Positions 23,063 to 36,266 of a DNA stretch of 64,000 nucleotides are shown piece after piece. The stretch is from Icerya purchasi (taxonomy: Eukaryota > Arthropoda > Insecta > Hemiptera > Monophlebidae). The notes beneath the pieces are model-generated. The model searched no databases. It was not told the DNA's origin and was given only the letters and a program-made list of their open reading frames with translations. The DNA is taken from assembly GCA_039619475.1 (NCBI GenBank), contig CM077115.1, positions 104,809,893 through 104,873,892 of the forward strand, in the 5' to 3' direction. The stretch's first letter is position 1. Every line of letters begins with the position of its first letter. Made by a program: the position numbers and the translations under genes.

Positions 23063-23469
23063 CGTTGTACTTACCGCGTGCTATTCGTCGTTGAAAACGA
23101 TTTAGAAACAGCCTTCTTAAACGGTTAAAGTGTTTTCAAGATTGTCAGGAGTGTAGCTTTCATTAACGTGGAACGTGTTAAAAGCATAAATAACGAAATC
23201 GAAAAAATGAGTAGCAGTAATCAACGATCTGGGTGGCCAGAGTCTATGATGATGAATGCTTTACCGCAGAATTCTTTTCATAAATACAGTGTGTGAGCGT
23301 TCATCTAACATGAGGATGCATGGACGATAAATTTTTAAAGTAATGATGGTGCGCAATTAAAGTATAAAATTAACGGGGTACTATTACAATAAGTGCATGC
23401 TTCTCAGTAATCATTGAGGAAATTTATATGCGTATTTTGAAAAGCGTAACGAAACAAGATAAAGCAGTG

Positions 23470-23542
23470 TTGTCTCTTCTTCCCATTGTGTCTGGGCAAT
23501 GGTCCATAGTTGATGCGCCCAAAATAAAAAAAAAAAAAAAAA
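23470..23542 (+). mobile_element. 73-bp retro-insertion consisting of a LINE/SINE 3' tail and poly-A
   Basis: The insert contains the family tail (GGTCCATAGTTGATGCGCCC) and an A-rich run. It is flanked by AGATAAAGCAGTG (23457-23469) and AGATAAAGCAATG (23543-23555), a 13-bp target-site duplication with one mismatch. It is an extremely 5'-truncated copy of either the RNase H LINE or its partner SINE; so little remains that the parent cannot be told. Confidence 0.88.
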
Positions 23543-23559
23543 AGATAAAGCAATGGTAA

Positions 23560-24780
23560 CGCACAGTTTTAACGCTTAAGTAGGTGGGAGATATGGAATT
23601 GCGCGGACAATGTGGTGAACGGACACGGAATTCCTGCAGAATGAGAGGGAAAAATTAATACGATTCTTGATATTTAGCTTAGAATATAGGAAATACAAAA
23701 AAAAAAAAAAAACAATAAAAATATAATTGTTTATTAACAGCAGCATGTACAATGCGTAGGGAGTTTATCCGATTAAAAAGTTATCACGATTTATATATTT
23801 ATAAGAATAATTATTTTTGCTACATTTTTCGCGCGATTAAATGTATTTGTGTTTATGAAAAATTTTTAAAAAAAAGTTATGCAAACAACTGCGTCCAAGA
23901 GCATGGCGAGTATACGATTTTTCGTAATTTTTGAATTTTTCAGGATTTTTGCAAGTTTCATTAAGGATTTGATTTTTTTTTGTTTTTCACCCCCTAAATA
24001 ACACCAGTTTTCCATTGACCACTAGGGGAAGGAATTTTCCACACTGAAAATTCCTCAGAGTCCGAAATGTATAAAGTAGTAATATCGGCTATATTTCTCC
24101 TCCCTGCAATATGTGTTGAAATATAGGTCAAATTGTTACAACAATAAGTCCAGGGGCATACTGAACGTTTCAAATCTAGCAGCGGCGAGTAAAAATTATT
24201 AGAAACGAAATCATTTTCAATTCAGTTATTGAATCAGTGGTCAGAAAACATCAGCAGAGTTGCAAGACAATGCGTAAATGCTGGAATGAGTAAGCTGAGA
24301 GAACATAAATATCTGGCGGTTAATAAGCCGAACGAGCTGATCTAGGTTGTTCCTACGCATTGACTGAAGCTGACTTCCGTTGGGAAGTAACCTGTGGCAT
24401 TGAATTAAGTCATCAATAGAAAAATGCTAAATATTTCAAGTGAATAGATCAGATTTTGATATCATTACACGGTGTGTTTCTTTTTAACAATAAAAAGAAG
24501 AAGAAAAAAATCATCAAAAAACAAACTACGCATACCATATGCCTAGTTATATCAATGTATACAGTTTCATACTTACTTCGACTTGTATATTTAAAAATCA
24601 AACGTTTACACAATATCAGTCTGACGGATAGTTTTGCGCATGTCCGTGTTGCACACAGAATGTTTCAATGAGCACCACATTTATGCAACAAGAATGTACC
24701 AGTCACGTTTGAATATTAGTAACAATTCCATGTAAATTCTTCTAAACACATCGCTCCATAACTGGAGCCCTATCTCTAAA
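23560..24780. other. no gene recognised
   Basis: AT-rich sequence with an A run near 23698-23712. Short frames show no motif. Confidence 0.45.
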
Positions 24781-24789
24781 CGAATGAAT

Positions 24790-26703
24790 ATCCGAACAGC
24801 GCGTTTTAAAAGTCCCTTGCTATTTAACATTTACATCAGATTAATCTTCTTCTCGTCTCAGCTATCTTCAACATCGAGTATATTATATCATATGCGGACG
24901 ATTCTGTTATATATTAGTAGTAATAAAAGGCTTTCCAGTGATACTTAAGAAAATCAATCCTTTCAAAGGATTGGATTTAAGATCTTCAGAGGACACGGGC
25001 TCGAGACGTGTCTCGTTCCAGATCCGAATCGCTCGCAGGTTTATACCTAATCTGAAATTGAATTGGGTACCAGAGAAATCTGGGAAAGTAAGGCGACCGA
25101 GAGAAAGGAACTGACCCCAGTATTCTCATCGGATCCATTAGGCTTCGTACATTATGAAAAGCTTAATTCCACAATTCCCGACGCCCTGCTAAGGGTATGC
25201 GACTCACTTTACTTTTAATTTCGACAGAATATACTTATCACAAAATCTACAGCCAGAACATTACGTTCTCTAAGCAGGTTAAATATTTTGGAATTTATCT
25301 GGACTCTAGATTAACTTGAACAATTTATGTACAACGGCAAGCTCCCCAGGACGTTTAATCCGTTGAAGGCTATTGCCAATAATTTCTGGAGAGGTGACCC
25401 AAGTTACTTTGAATCTTTTTTATAAGGCTATTTGTAAGGCCGAAACTTTTGATTACAGTGCGATTTTTTATGGGTCGGCCTCGACGTCGTTTCTAAACAA
25501 ATTGGAGGTACTGTAAAATTTGGGATTGAGGATCATAACTGGTAATACTAGATCAGCCCCTTCCGTAAGTCTTCAGATCGAATTTAAAATTCCACCCCTT
25601 CAGATAGGGCAATCTCTGCTGGTGGATAAGGTTTTAATTAAATATCGTAATTTCCATTATTCGCTATTATTAGAAAACTCAGTTAAAATTACAAATGAAT
25701 GGGGAGATTTATTCAACGTAAGAAGCCGCTTTTAGTCAGAAATGTTAGTAGGCATATCGAATTTTGGCCAGCTCTTATTCCCGCACTACCATCCAGATAT
25801 TTCAGTCCCTCGTATAACATTAATTCAATTAATGTAGAGATTATTGTGGACTTCCTAAACAGCTTGAGTAGAGAATGCCTACCCGCCAAGCGTGTAATTC
25901 GTACTTCATACAATTAATGGAATCTAAATATCCTGGTTTCTTAAGAATATTTACAGATGGGGCTAAGGTCACAGGGCCAAGGAGAGCGGTAGGCTGCGCT
26001 TTTTTTTAGTGGGAAATGACTTAATATTGAAGTTTAAGCTGCCACCGGAGGTTTTTACGGCCGAGTTGCTGCCTATTGATAAGGCCTGTGATTTCAATGC
26101 AGCATGTGGTGGAGGAAATACGGTAATTTGTTCAGACAGTCTGAGTAGCCTGTCAGCTCTTAGTAATAGTCATTTTAGTTATCGCGGTCACCCCCACTGA
26201 TTTTCGAAATCAAGTTAAAACTCTCCTTAATTCCGGATGAAGAGGGTACAGTAAAGTTCTGTTGAATTCCTAACCACTATGGGATCACTTTTAACGAAGT
26301 GGTGGACGGACGGCCAAAGACGTGGCTTTAGACGGGTCGAGATATACCTTTACATTCAATTAACCGACCTCTTGGGGAAGGTTAAAAGGGATAACTTTTT
26401 GGAATGGGAAAATATTATTAAGAGTGCTCCAGGTAAGGCAGTTCTTACAAATTAGTGCATCTGGTTAGACCTTGGTATTATTGTATCGCTAGTATCTCGG
26501 ATAGTTTGAAAGTTTGTGACTACTATTTGCAGACTACTTCGTATGAGGCATAACAGAGGGCGTCTAAATTTTGTGGAAGGAGCTCTATTTTATGTTAACT
26601 GCAATGGACACGTTAGCACGGTCTATCGAAAGGATATCAACCACTTACTCTTTAGTTGCGCGTATTTAGCTGTAGATAGAGTTATATACTTTTTGAAGAT
26701 TTA
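24790..26703 (+). pseudogene. I-type LINE relic: reverse transcriptase, RNase H and zinc-finger end
   Basis: Frame-broken plus-strand pieces occur in the canonical order. KSPLLFNIYI and the intact catalytic box YADDSVIY lie at 24820-24925. After a SINE insertion come KYFGIYLDSRLT (near 25290), FWRGDP (near 25390) and NLGLRI-type ITGNTRSAPS (near 25545). The RNase H domain keeps its acidic residues: IFTDGAK (near 25950), FTAELLPIDKAC (near 26060) and ICSDSLSSLSAL (near 26130), then WIPNHYG-like GITFNEV (near 26290). The closing part has HNRGRLNF and the Cys/His end INHLLFSCAYL (near 26640). It differs clearly from the family at 20 and 61 kb. No poly-A tail or target-site duplication was found, and many stops make it inactive. 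Confidence 0.83.
24985..25215 (+). mobile_element. SINE family B copy inside the I-type LINE
   Basis: The insert lies between the catalytic box and the KYFGIYLD block of the LINE. It shares with the copy at 57897-58005 the blocks TATCAGAGAAATCTG (here TACCAGAGAAATCTG), CCGAGAGAAAGGAA and GATCCATTAGGCTT. With the copies at 22960 and 48095 it shares the 3' end (GTATGCGACTCACTTTACTT). The head has only a weak RNA polymerase III B-box-like sequence (GTTCCAGATCC). Confidence 0.72.
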
Positions 26704-26709
26704 AAGTAT

Positions 26710-28105
26710 TGCGGTTTCCTTCCTTCATACTGTGCGTCTCTCTTTTATTCGTTTCTGGTAATTGTGCATTGATCTTAACATTCTCGTCTATTAGAAGAAA
26801 TGGAATTATTATTTAAATTTCAATGCACGGTATGCAATTAAGATTAAGAACCAGAGTGGATTTGTGACTAGAATATTAGTTAGGGGTGAAATTAGTTTTT
26901 GATTTTGCAGGGAAAGATAAAGGAGTAGTTATATCGGATCGTAACTAAAGAATAATGTGTCGCACCACGTTTCTCCTAATTTCGTCCCTTGTCTTTGATG
27001 CCCGGTCGTGCCCGCGATGGTGCATCGATTTAATTCTATTGTCGCTTCCGTGGGTTCTATAGATTACTGATGACTGTGATTATTTTGGAATAACTACTTA
27101 AAAAGTACAATATTCAAAGGAATAACTGTGTTGCACTCTACGTTTTTCTTTTTTGCGCTCTAGCTTGCGTCCAGTCATGCTCGCGGTGTCCATGACATTT
27201 CGGCCGAGATATGGTCAGTTCATCTTCTCTTCTATTCTGGTTCGATTTCCGTGAGTCATGTGAATCATTGATAGCCATGGCTGAATAAAGATGTAAATCC
27301 TATATCAAAATTCTTATCGGACACAATTTGTTTACAATGGAATGACACCCGGTTTTCTCAAATCACATTTTTCCGAAAGATAAAACCTATAACCAATCCT
27401 GATGATTGGTTGGTGGCCAAATGGTTTTGTGCCAAGTTTAAAAAAAAAAACAAAAAAAAAAGAGTACACCTTTTTTTATAATCGGTTTCGAAATTTTTAA
27501 CTATAATGTTACTAAAATACTTTCTTTTTGTTAAGTTTGAAAGTTTAGTTAGATAAACCAAAAGATTTTTCGTACGTTCAAATAGGCAACTTTCTACCAG
27601 TATGGAATAATTAATTTTTAAAATTATAATACACCCTATGTTTTTCATAAAAGTCCTTCCTCATCTGTTTTTGTAACCATGTTAACGATGTATTTTGGTT
27701 TTTTTAACTTTCTTTAATTGAGCCACCGTTGTTTACAAAAATGTGCTTCTTTTGTTTTGTTTTTTTTTTTAATCATTTTTTATGGTAAGGTTTTGATTTT
27801 TGATGCTTGTTTTAAATTTTAGTTTTAATAGTTATCGGCGATTTACGAATATCATTTAATTCATTTTTTACACAGTTGTAATAGTCGATATTATGTACCT
27901 TTTTTAAAACATGCATATGATTTTGGGCTAGAATCAGTTCTCAAAATTGCGTCACAGCCATGGTTTTTTCGTTACATCGTCGAATTTCTTAATTTCGCAT
28001 TAAGTTTTTACGTAATTAAAAGTCGAAATAATATTATTCATCGGTTTACCAAAAAAAATAAAAAAATAAAATAAAAACTGGGTCAATTTTCAATCCGCAT
28101 TCATT
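26710..28105. other. no gene recognised
   Basis: AT-rich DNA. The minus-strand frame 27358-27648 is Phe/Lys-rich with an A/T homopolymer inside and no motif. Confidence 0.45.
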
Positions 28106-28109
28106 ATGT

Positions 28110-28916
28110 TTAGTGCAGGTAATGCTGCGAGACAGAAAACCTATATAAACTGATCGAAGCAGAACGTGAAGAGTTTAATCAGTTTTTGTGGAATAATCCA
28201 TTTCGTTCATTGATAACCGAAAAAGAGAAATTCGAAATTTTTAAATCGTTGCCAAAAACGAAAGAAAAAAAGAATGAACCTAAGCGAAAGACTAATATGA
28301 ACATTAAAAAAGAAACAGAATCTCGAGCAGACAGTTCTTGGTGAACTTGAGATTAAATCTAAACGAGATATTCTCAAACAAAAGAACGCAGAATCAGCTA
28401 GAGCGAAATATGATCTTAGTCAAAATCAAAAATTACTATACATATAACAGATCCCATATAACTATTTATGCTATAAACTGAAACATTTTGTTTGTCCCTT
28501 AGGGGTTCCAGATACTGAATTTTCAAAACGGTTCAGTTCAGTGTAGCGTTTTGTTCTGCGTGTAACTAATTGCGATTATAAGGAAATCTGCGATCACCAC
28601 ATTCAAAGATCGAGGTGTTGCTGCATTAAAAATTTTCTGATGAAGATGTTAAGAAATTTATCGTACGCGAAACATACTATAAAACTCTTCTCAAAGGATG
28701 CTTTCCTTGGTCATCCTAATCTAAAGGATTTTCATTCTTCGACTACCGGTTATATGTGTCACCTCTTTGAATATCGTATGCAAGAGTTTTATATCCCCAC
28801 GAATGTTGCAGATTCTTTGGTTTTGATTTGTGTTTGGTTCAAACGGAGTCATCGAACAAATAATGTACCGATTGACGTAAACGTACATGAGTTGCTTCGT
28901 CATCTTGATGATTAGC

Positions 28917-28962
<46 letters not shown>

Positions 28963-29360
28963 TCAAAGCCGTTAAATCCCCAAATCGCGCAACTTGCCCG
29001 AGTATATTAAAGAATTTACGGCGAAACAATGATTACAATATTTACTGAATAAACTTTTGTATCGCATAAAAGAGATTGGAGTCGATGAGAGTTTGTAAAT
29101 ACTCAAAAGCACTTGTACTTCTAGTCGAAGATGAAAATGTAGAACTAAACGAATCCATAATCGAACGTATGTCTAACGATGCTGAGCACAGAAATGATAG
29201 CAGAAACGACATGTGCTTTGTGGACAAAAGAAAAATATCTCGATATAGTACCCGGTATGAATAAGAAACCGCTGACCGTTCGACGAGCACGCCAAAAAAG
29301 TAAAACCAAGTACGTTTAAAATCGAAAACGTTATAATTCCGTAGACGAAACAGGACATGG
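28110..29360 (+). pseudogene. decayed coding-like region of unknown identity
   Basis: Plus-strand frames here have a protein-like, Lys/Glu/Asp-rich composition unlike the T-rich noise around them, but are broken. One piece near 28140-28315 reads LIEAEREEFNQFLWNNPF followed by charged residues. Another (28345-28445) reads GELEIKSKRDILKQKNAESA and ends at a stop. A 91-codon frame (28640-28915) contains GHPNLKDFHSSTTGY and NVHELLRHLDD. Another, 29076-29264, contains EDENVELNESIIERMS. A (TA)n tract splits the region at 28922-28955. I do not recognise the family; it could be a degraded gene, an unknown mobile element or several unrelated pieces. Confidence 0.35.
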
Positions 29361-29429
29361 TGTGAAGGCGGAGGGTTATTTGACTTTCCTTTGATCATCT
29401 TATTCAGAAACATATTCACGATCAATGTT

Positions 29430-30700
29430 TTTCCATAAAAAGTGGAGAAAGTGATATCGGGAGCTGGTTGTTTTTGGCGGGAAGTAACAATTTTAGCTTC
29501 TACTTATGTATACGAAATGTTATTAATAAGCCTGATTTGGCGCGCTTTCATTAGAAAATGTTTACTAGTAATTTTAAATAATTACCCCCTACCGCGCTCA
29601 CACGTATACACACACTAAAAGAGGAGAAAACATTTTACAATAAAATCGCGGATGATTACGGCTATTGTTCGGTAATGTCACTGATAGTTTTATTACTATA
29701 TTTAATGTGAAAATTTATTTTCTTTTAGTTTTCGGTTAACATTATCATCGTTTTAAAATAGGTACGTGAAAAAATCCTGAACGGGTGACGAGCTTAACAG
29801 GTTTATTTACTACTCTGTTTACGTTTGTTTTATAATAAAACAGTGTTCGGTTATTATTTAATATTTCCCAGTGCAGTAAAGTGGCCGTAATTGCAAATAA
29901 CAAAGATTACGCTAAAACCGAAATAAGTTCTAGCGTTAAAAATTGTAATTAATTTAAAAGAATACTTTGAATATTGTCCCTTAGATGGCGCTGTTCGTTT
30001 ATCCAAATAATGAAAGGTTTCTCAGCTGCTAGTTTAGCAAGATAATTTTTATCGTAAACTACAAGAGCAAGCCATATTTAAGATTTAATTAAATGAAAAG
30101 ATTTCATAGTAAAATTACTGCGTTAAATTACCACTATTGCAAATATTGAAAATTGTAAACATACTTTCAAACAAAACTCGCAACGTGTGTAGAACTTCTT
30201 TTTGATATGCCTTCAGTGTAATACAAATGTGTTCATTAAATTAGTAACTTTGGCGTGGAACAAACGAAATCTGAAATTAAGAACAATTTTTAAGACAACT
30301 TCCGCGATTTTCGATAGCCGAGTACCTCCTACTAGAGGCTACCGCGCAGCTACCTATTTATATACATATATGTATGTTTCTTCGCGTCTTTGGAAAATTC
30401 TAGAAATGGTTTTGAAGATTCTTTGGGTGCTCGAAATCGCTAGAGCTACGTTAACTATTATAGTAATTGAGAGGGGAAGTGGAATTGGAAAAAATATTTA
30501 CTTTCCTATTTATTTTTTAAAGCGACGTTAATAAAAAAGATTTTGATTTTAAGGGAATGTGAGACACGTATCATATGAAAAAGCTAACAAATAGAAAATG
30601 TTAAATTTATTAAGTAGATTTGTGTTACGAAGCTGCATATTCTCTATTTTGGAGCGAAATATTAGTTTTGTAATCTATACAAATGCAAATATGTAAATGT
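29430..30700. other. AT-rich non-coding stretch
   Basis: No gene supported; the 109-codon frame 30202-30531 has no recognised motif. The sequence TAGATGGCGCTG occurs near 29993-30004 and resembles the core of the CTCF insulator motif. Confidence 0.45.
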
Positions 30701-30703
30701 ATA

Positions 30704-30710
<7 letters not shown>

Positions 30711-30788
<78 letters not shown>

Positions 30789-30789
30789 T
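30711..30789. repeat. (CA)n followed by (TA)n microsatellite
   Basis: About 29 CA units and 10 TA units, one of the longest pure microsatellites in the window. Confidence 0.95.
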
Positions 30790-32297
30790 AGTTATGTTGG
30801 AGAATTTTTATAGACTCTAGACAACTTTTCATTCAGGTTACTATAAAAAATAACGGCATGTGAAGAAAAAAGGGTTTTACTGTAGGCTTTAAACGGTAAT
30901 GAAATGTAAGCGACTGCTGCAAATATTATGTTGTGATGGTTAACATAAAGAGACTAATCTTGGAGTTTGTCGCCAAACGGATGATCTGCTTGAATAACGT
31001 GTATAATTGATGATTGTTTCTGGCTGGCGTGAAAAGAGAATCAAATCCGAAATGGTTACAATATTGTTTAAAATATACAGCATATGCATAAAAACATCTA
31101 ATTTGTAAAAATTTGTAACAACACTAAAACACACATGCGTACAAAATGCACATACTTTTTAAAATTAAATTTACTTTAAATTTCTTCGTGCTGGTGTAGC
31201 TTTACGTATCACCTCTGCTTGCAAAATTACAACATCCGAGACAATTTTCTCATTAGGTTTATTTACTCAATTCCTCAAAATTAAGTAAGTTCAACTGAAA
31301 CAATAATAACATTACTCCATATTTATATATGAACTCGGCCATTTACCTTCGCAAGGGACTGTGCCTCTCGACCCCTCTTGCTTACATTTTTGTCTTTTTC
31401 TCTTCTACACTTTGTATAAACTGATCAAAATTTACAACGTAATTCTTACTGGCATCAACACAAAAAAATAACAAAATCACAAAAATCCTATCTTAACATT
31501 TAACTTTCATTACATAAAATTAAGACATTTTTTCGTTACATAAAATTGGGACATTTTTTCTAATGGGGGGTAGCCTAAGTGTAATTAATATATATATATC
31601 TATGCGCATATGATTTTAAAATCTAGGCTCAAGACTTAGATGAGGGGTTAATTTCTAAGTTTATATGATTGGCTATCGCAGAAACTTAGGGAACTAACAG
31701 GTTCCACTACGCTCCTCGGCCTCTTTAGTATACTTATATCTTAAATAATTCTAGTATTCCACCAAAAGTTTGATAAATATTCCAACTTTTTTAAAATATG
31801 AAGTAGATATGTCAGCTAGACTTTTGTAATTCTTCAAATTACAGCGAGGTGAACATATGCGCTCGATGTAACATTCAACGAATATATATTTACAACGCAT
31901 ATAAACTCATCGTTTATTATAATAATTTTTAGATGTTTCTGAAAATTTTGAAACTTGTAATATTTCTTATGATATTTTTGTTTCCTTCAATAATTAACTT
32001 TTAGGAGAGATAAAAAATAAAGAAATAAATTGCTTTCATAAGATGATGTTCGAAATATATATAACATGATTTCTGCGTGTTTTTGTTTTGTAAATTTTTT
32101 CTACGTTTTGTAAATTTTCTTTATTATGCAAATTTGATTATTGCTTTTAAGTGTTTAGTCATTGACACGTTTTTGGGAAAAAGCTAAAATTAATACACGC
32201 AGGATTCTTATGTATTACAATTTTAGGCGATTGGCTTTTTCATAATCTCTTTTTAAAAAAAATTAAAGAAAACGTTTTATTATTGCTGTCATTCTTA

Positions 32298-32330
<33 letters not shown>

Positions 32331-35300
32331 ATTTTCTAATTTTAATGTCATCAAAAAAGTTTCCATTTTTTAGAATAATATATTTTATAGATCTATTAAA
32401 TATTCCGATTTCCAATTTATATATCGAATGATTTTTCATACTTACAGAAATGATTTATACGCTTATTTATTCACTTCACTTGTTTTTAACTTACTTGTTT
32501 TTTTAAAGTTTTAGAACTTTTAAAACTGCCTGCCCGAAATGTTACGTGCGTAATAAAATCGGACTAGGTTGAAAGAAGAATAGAAAAGAAAACGAAGCAG
32601 AATGAAAATGTAAATAATATATGAGGAGCAAACTTGAAAAAGCGGTAATTTACTTATTGATAGTTTCTTTAATATGTTCTGTACTGCTAGAGTTAAGCTA
32701 AATTTCATTAAGAAGATTGGAGAGAGTAAAAAAGTTCGGTTTAATAAAACTAACGAACAAATAACGGATCAAAAAGAAAAACTATTTAAAAGACGAAATA
32801 CTTTTGGTGAAGAAGTGTTAATTACATTAATACCGGGGACGATGAAACTTTCTTTCTCCCTATTTAGTGCATAGTTAATCAGTATCTGCTGTATTAGATT
32901 TTGTCGATATATAAGTCTGCGGCTGTTGTATCTCAAAGCAGAAAGATTTAGTCGTTTTTCAATTATCGTCTTAACAGGACGGTTTTGAATAGATGTTTAC
33001 GAATAGCTTAAGCCGAATGCATTGAAGGAAGCGAAACATAAATTAGAGAGTTGAAGTAAAACGCGCAAAGGAAAAAGAAAAAGCTAAATGATAATTTGAA
33101 AAATTTGAATTATTACTAAAAAAATATACTGAAAAAGAGTAACGTGTAATTATGAACTTTTTATAAAAATTGTAATTTTAGATAATACAGTAGACCTTTA
33201 AGTACTCACATTTTTTGCATTCGTGAACGAAAAACTAGTGACCAGTTTTTTTCTTTTTCGATTTGTGAAATGTGAAAAAATGCTTAAAATCTGTAATGAA
33301 ATTTAAGTTTTTTATATTTTCATGTTGCAACAAAAAATAGCGTTAAATGAACTGTTTAAAATCCTCAATTTACGTTCTATTATTAATGCGATAATAAAAT
33401 ATTCAGCGAGCATCTTAATTTTTGCGCAGTCTGTTGCATTTTACAAAAGCAATGAATATGTTATCACTTTAAATTTATTTTCATACGCGTATTTTAGGTC
33501 AATCATTCGTACTATAAGAAAATTCGGCTGATTTAATATTTTTTGTCTTTTTAAAATTTAATTTCGAATTTTACAAGTAAAATGATTTTATTCGTTGTTT
33601 CGGTTCTTTATAGAATAATCTGTAGAAAAGTGGACTGAACATTTTCGTTTTTAAAGCATTTACAAAGAAATTTTGAACGTATACTTGAGCATTTATAGTA
33701 CATTGTTCGTTTTTTAGTTTAACACGTTCTATATTACCAAAAGATGGCGCTGAAGTTTTTATATTTTCTGTTTCTTTTTTTTAATTTTAATTTTAAATTT
33801 CCCGTTACAAATTACACCGCTTCTTTAATGCGTTTACTCTTGCAGTGGTGTTTTTTAGATTTTTTCTTAGGCTGCTTCACCGTATTCTTTTCCACGCTGT
33901 AAAACGTTCTACTTTTAATTTACCGCTTCCCGTTGAAAGCACTCAAGCTCAGTACGTGTTTATTATATTCTAATGAATCGATTATCTTCGTGCCTTTTAC
34001 AAAATTTTATCTCTTAATTATCGACACATCATTTTCGCTATTCACTTTGCAAAAGCGATTGGAGTTGACTAACTATTTAATTTACATACATACATATATT
34101 TATATATATATATATATACATAAGTATGCAATGGTACTTTATGTAATTTCTTTAAAACGAGAAAAGCGATCAAATAGTGCAGATAATTGCGGTATTTAGT
34201 ACTTTTTGGCGTCAAGCTGTGAAGTAGTTCGCTATTTGCTATCTATAGTGAGCTGTGCTTTTTAATACGTGTTTTATGTTGTTTTTCTCTTGTAAAATTT
34301 TGTAGAGTTATATCGTATTTGTTGTCCGATTCAATCGTTTCTGGAATTTTTTACTTTTTTTCTTTCTTTTATTGAAATATTGTAATGAAAAAACATCGAT
34401 TTTATTATTTCGTTATGCTTTCTGTATCAACATAAAGTATCAGTTAACTGTTGCATGCCGAGGCGGAAAAAATAAAAAAACGAAAAAGATAGCGTCACAT
34501 GTTTGTAGGAACCATTTTTTCCTCTAAATAATATATTTATTTAATAGTTTCACAATTAATGCGATAAAATTTGGAGTAACAATCATTTAACCTTTTCTTT
34601 TTTTTTTCACTTCTACACATTGATTTCTATAATTTTAATAATTTTAATACCGATAACCATAAAGTTACCTTAAAGGAAATTGAATTAATCTTCTTAGTAC
34701 GAAAAGTTCATTGAGTATTTTAAATTTATAGTTTACTAACTGTTCCATGTTGCAATCTGATAGCTATAACATTACAATCTTGAAAAATATGGTACAGAAG
34801 TTGCATATAATACAAAAATTTTATTTCTGCAATATCGAATTTCCTTAAATATATTTTAAAACTTAACAAATCGCATATTACAAAAGTTAAGAGGTAAATC
34901 GATTATTATTGTATCTATCGTTTAAATTTGAATAATTATATACGTTAAATCCTTATAATTATTCCACATACCCTGACGTTGTTTTACATAGTATTGGTTA
35001 ACTATAATTTTAAACTGATTTAAGTTTTGTTTATTTTTAAATATAAAATGTTTATCGCGGTATATCTTACGTGATTAAATTCATATGCGATAACTACCAA
35101 TATTCTTAATATAGAACTTGGCTCCAATTTTTACATTTATGTTTTTGATAGGATAATTATTGACGCCAACTAGTTTGTTGTTTTGTGTATACTTTGTATA
35201 ATTTTAATGGCCGTGATTCTTTGAAATGATCTTATAAATTTTGTAAATTTTTCAATTTTTAACATTTCAATACAAATGTTATAAATTATGTTCGATATTT

Positions 35301-35336
35301 CATAAGGAATTATTCTTTTTTTTTTGTAATTTAATC

Positions 35337-35373
<37 letters not shown>

Positions 35374-35735
35374 GTATAGTTTATTAAATCTGTACATTTG
35401 TTTTTTATTTTACGTGATTGTAAAATTTTAAATTATTTTCAAATGTTGCTTTCAGATATTTTGCAATTTTCATGTACTTGATATCGATAGCGTATTTTGT
35501 TAAGTTGAATTCTTTATTTTTAAATTTGTTATTAAATAACATATATATTTCAATATTTTGATTATATTGGCTTAAAAACAATTTTTTTATATACGTTACT
35601 TACATTTTTTCTCATGTTTATTTCATTCTTATCTGCTACTTGCTATGTTACCGACAAATGTAACAATTTTAATGTTAGCTGTCAGTTTCATTTTATACAT
35701 TCTTGAAAACGCTATATATGCTCTATTCTTTGCAG
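30790..35735. other. nearly 5 kb of AT-rich DNA without a recognised feature
   Basis: No gene, retrotransposon or tRNA-like sequence was recognised. Short frames are Phe/Ile/Lys-rich. Homopolymer and simple tracts occur: an A run of about 25 near 32297-32322, a (TA)n near 34096-34118 and a (TTA)n at 35338-35373. A second AGATGGCGCTG lies near 33743. It may be intergenic DNA or a long intron. Confidence 0.5.
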
Positions 35736-35747
35736 CAGTCCTGTTAC

Positions 35748-36052
35748 CAAGGGCGTCGCCAGCCGATGAGCCAAAAGAAGGCGGGACAAGATGACAGAAA
35801 GAGGATATGAGTTATAGGAAAAATAAAATTTAGAATTTCTAAAGGCTTAATATTTTATTAAAGAAGAATAAAATCTTAATTAAAACATAATTTTTGCGGG
35901 TTTCTGGCAAATTTTTATAATAAAATTATAAAAGTCTTCCAAATTGTCTATGATTAGGCGCCTATGAATACTCATCATGGCCAGTTGATTAAAAAGTCTC
36001 AAGGCTTCAGGGGGGGGCGAGCTCCCTCCTGCCACCCCTGGCGACGCCCATG
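35748..36052. mobile_element. hAT-like MITE, copy B
   Basis: It has the same terminal inverted repeats as copies A and C (CAAGGGCGTCGCCAGC and CTGGCGACGCCCATG). Flanks are CCTGTTAC (35740-35747) and CTTGTTAC (36053-36060), a 7/8 target-site duplication. This copy has a longer middle than copy A (an extra AT-rich block near 35897-35950), part of which is shared with copy C. It is non-coding. Confidence 0.92.
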
Positions 36053-36266
36053 CTTGTTACCACTGGATTTTGTTATTACTCGTGCCCATATTTATTAACG
36101 TACATTTATTATAGAAATAATGATTTAATACATTTAACAAATTTTGATCTAAGATTAATTCTCATTTTACGTTAAATTGGTCAATGCTAAGGTTGATTTA
36201 TACAAGTGCGTTGTTTAGGTTTGTTTTGATCCTCTTCATACGGACTTCCCGACAAAGTGTATAGAC

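Noticed and set aside
28110..29360. Old integrated virus or Maverick-type element
   Set aside because: No polymerase, integrase, capsid or protease motif could be seen; the charged composition alone does not support it.
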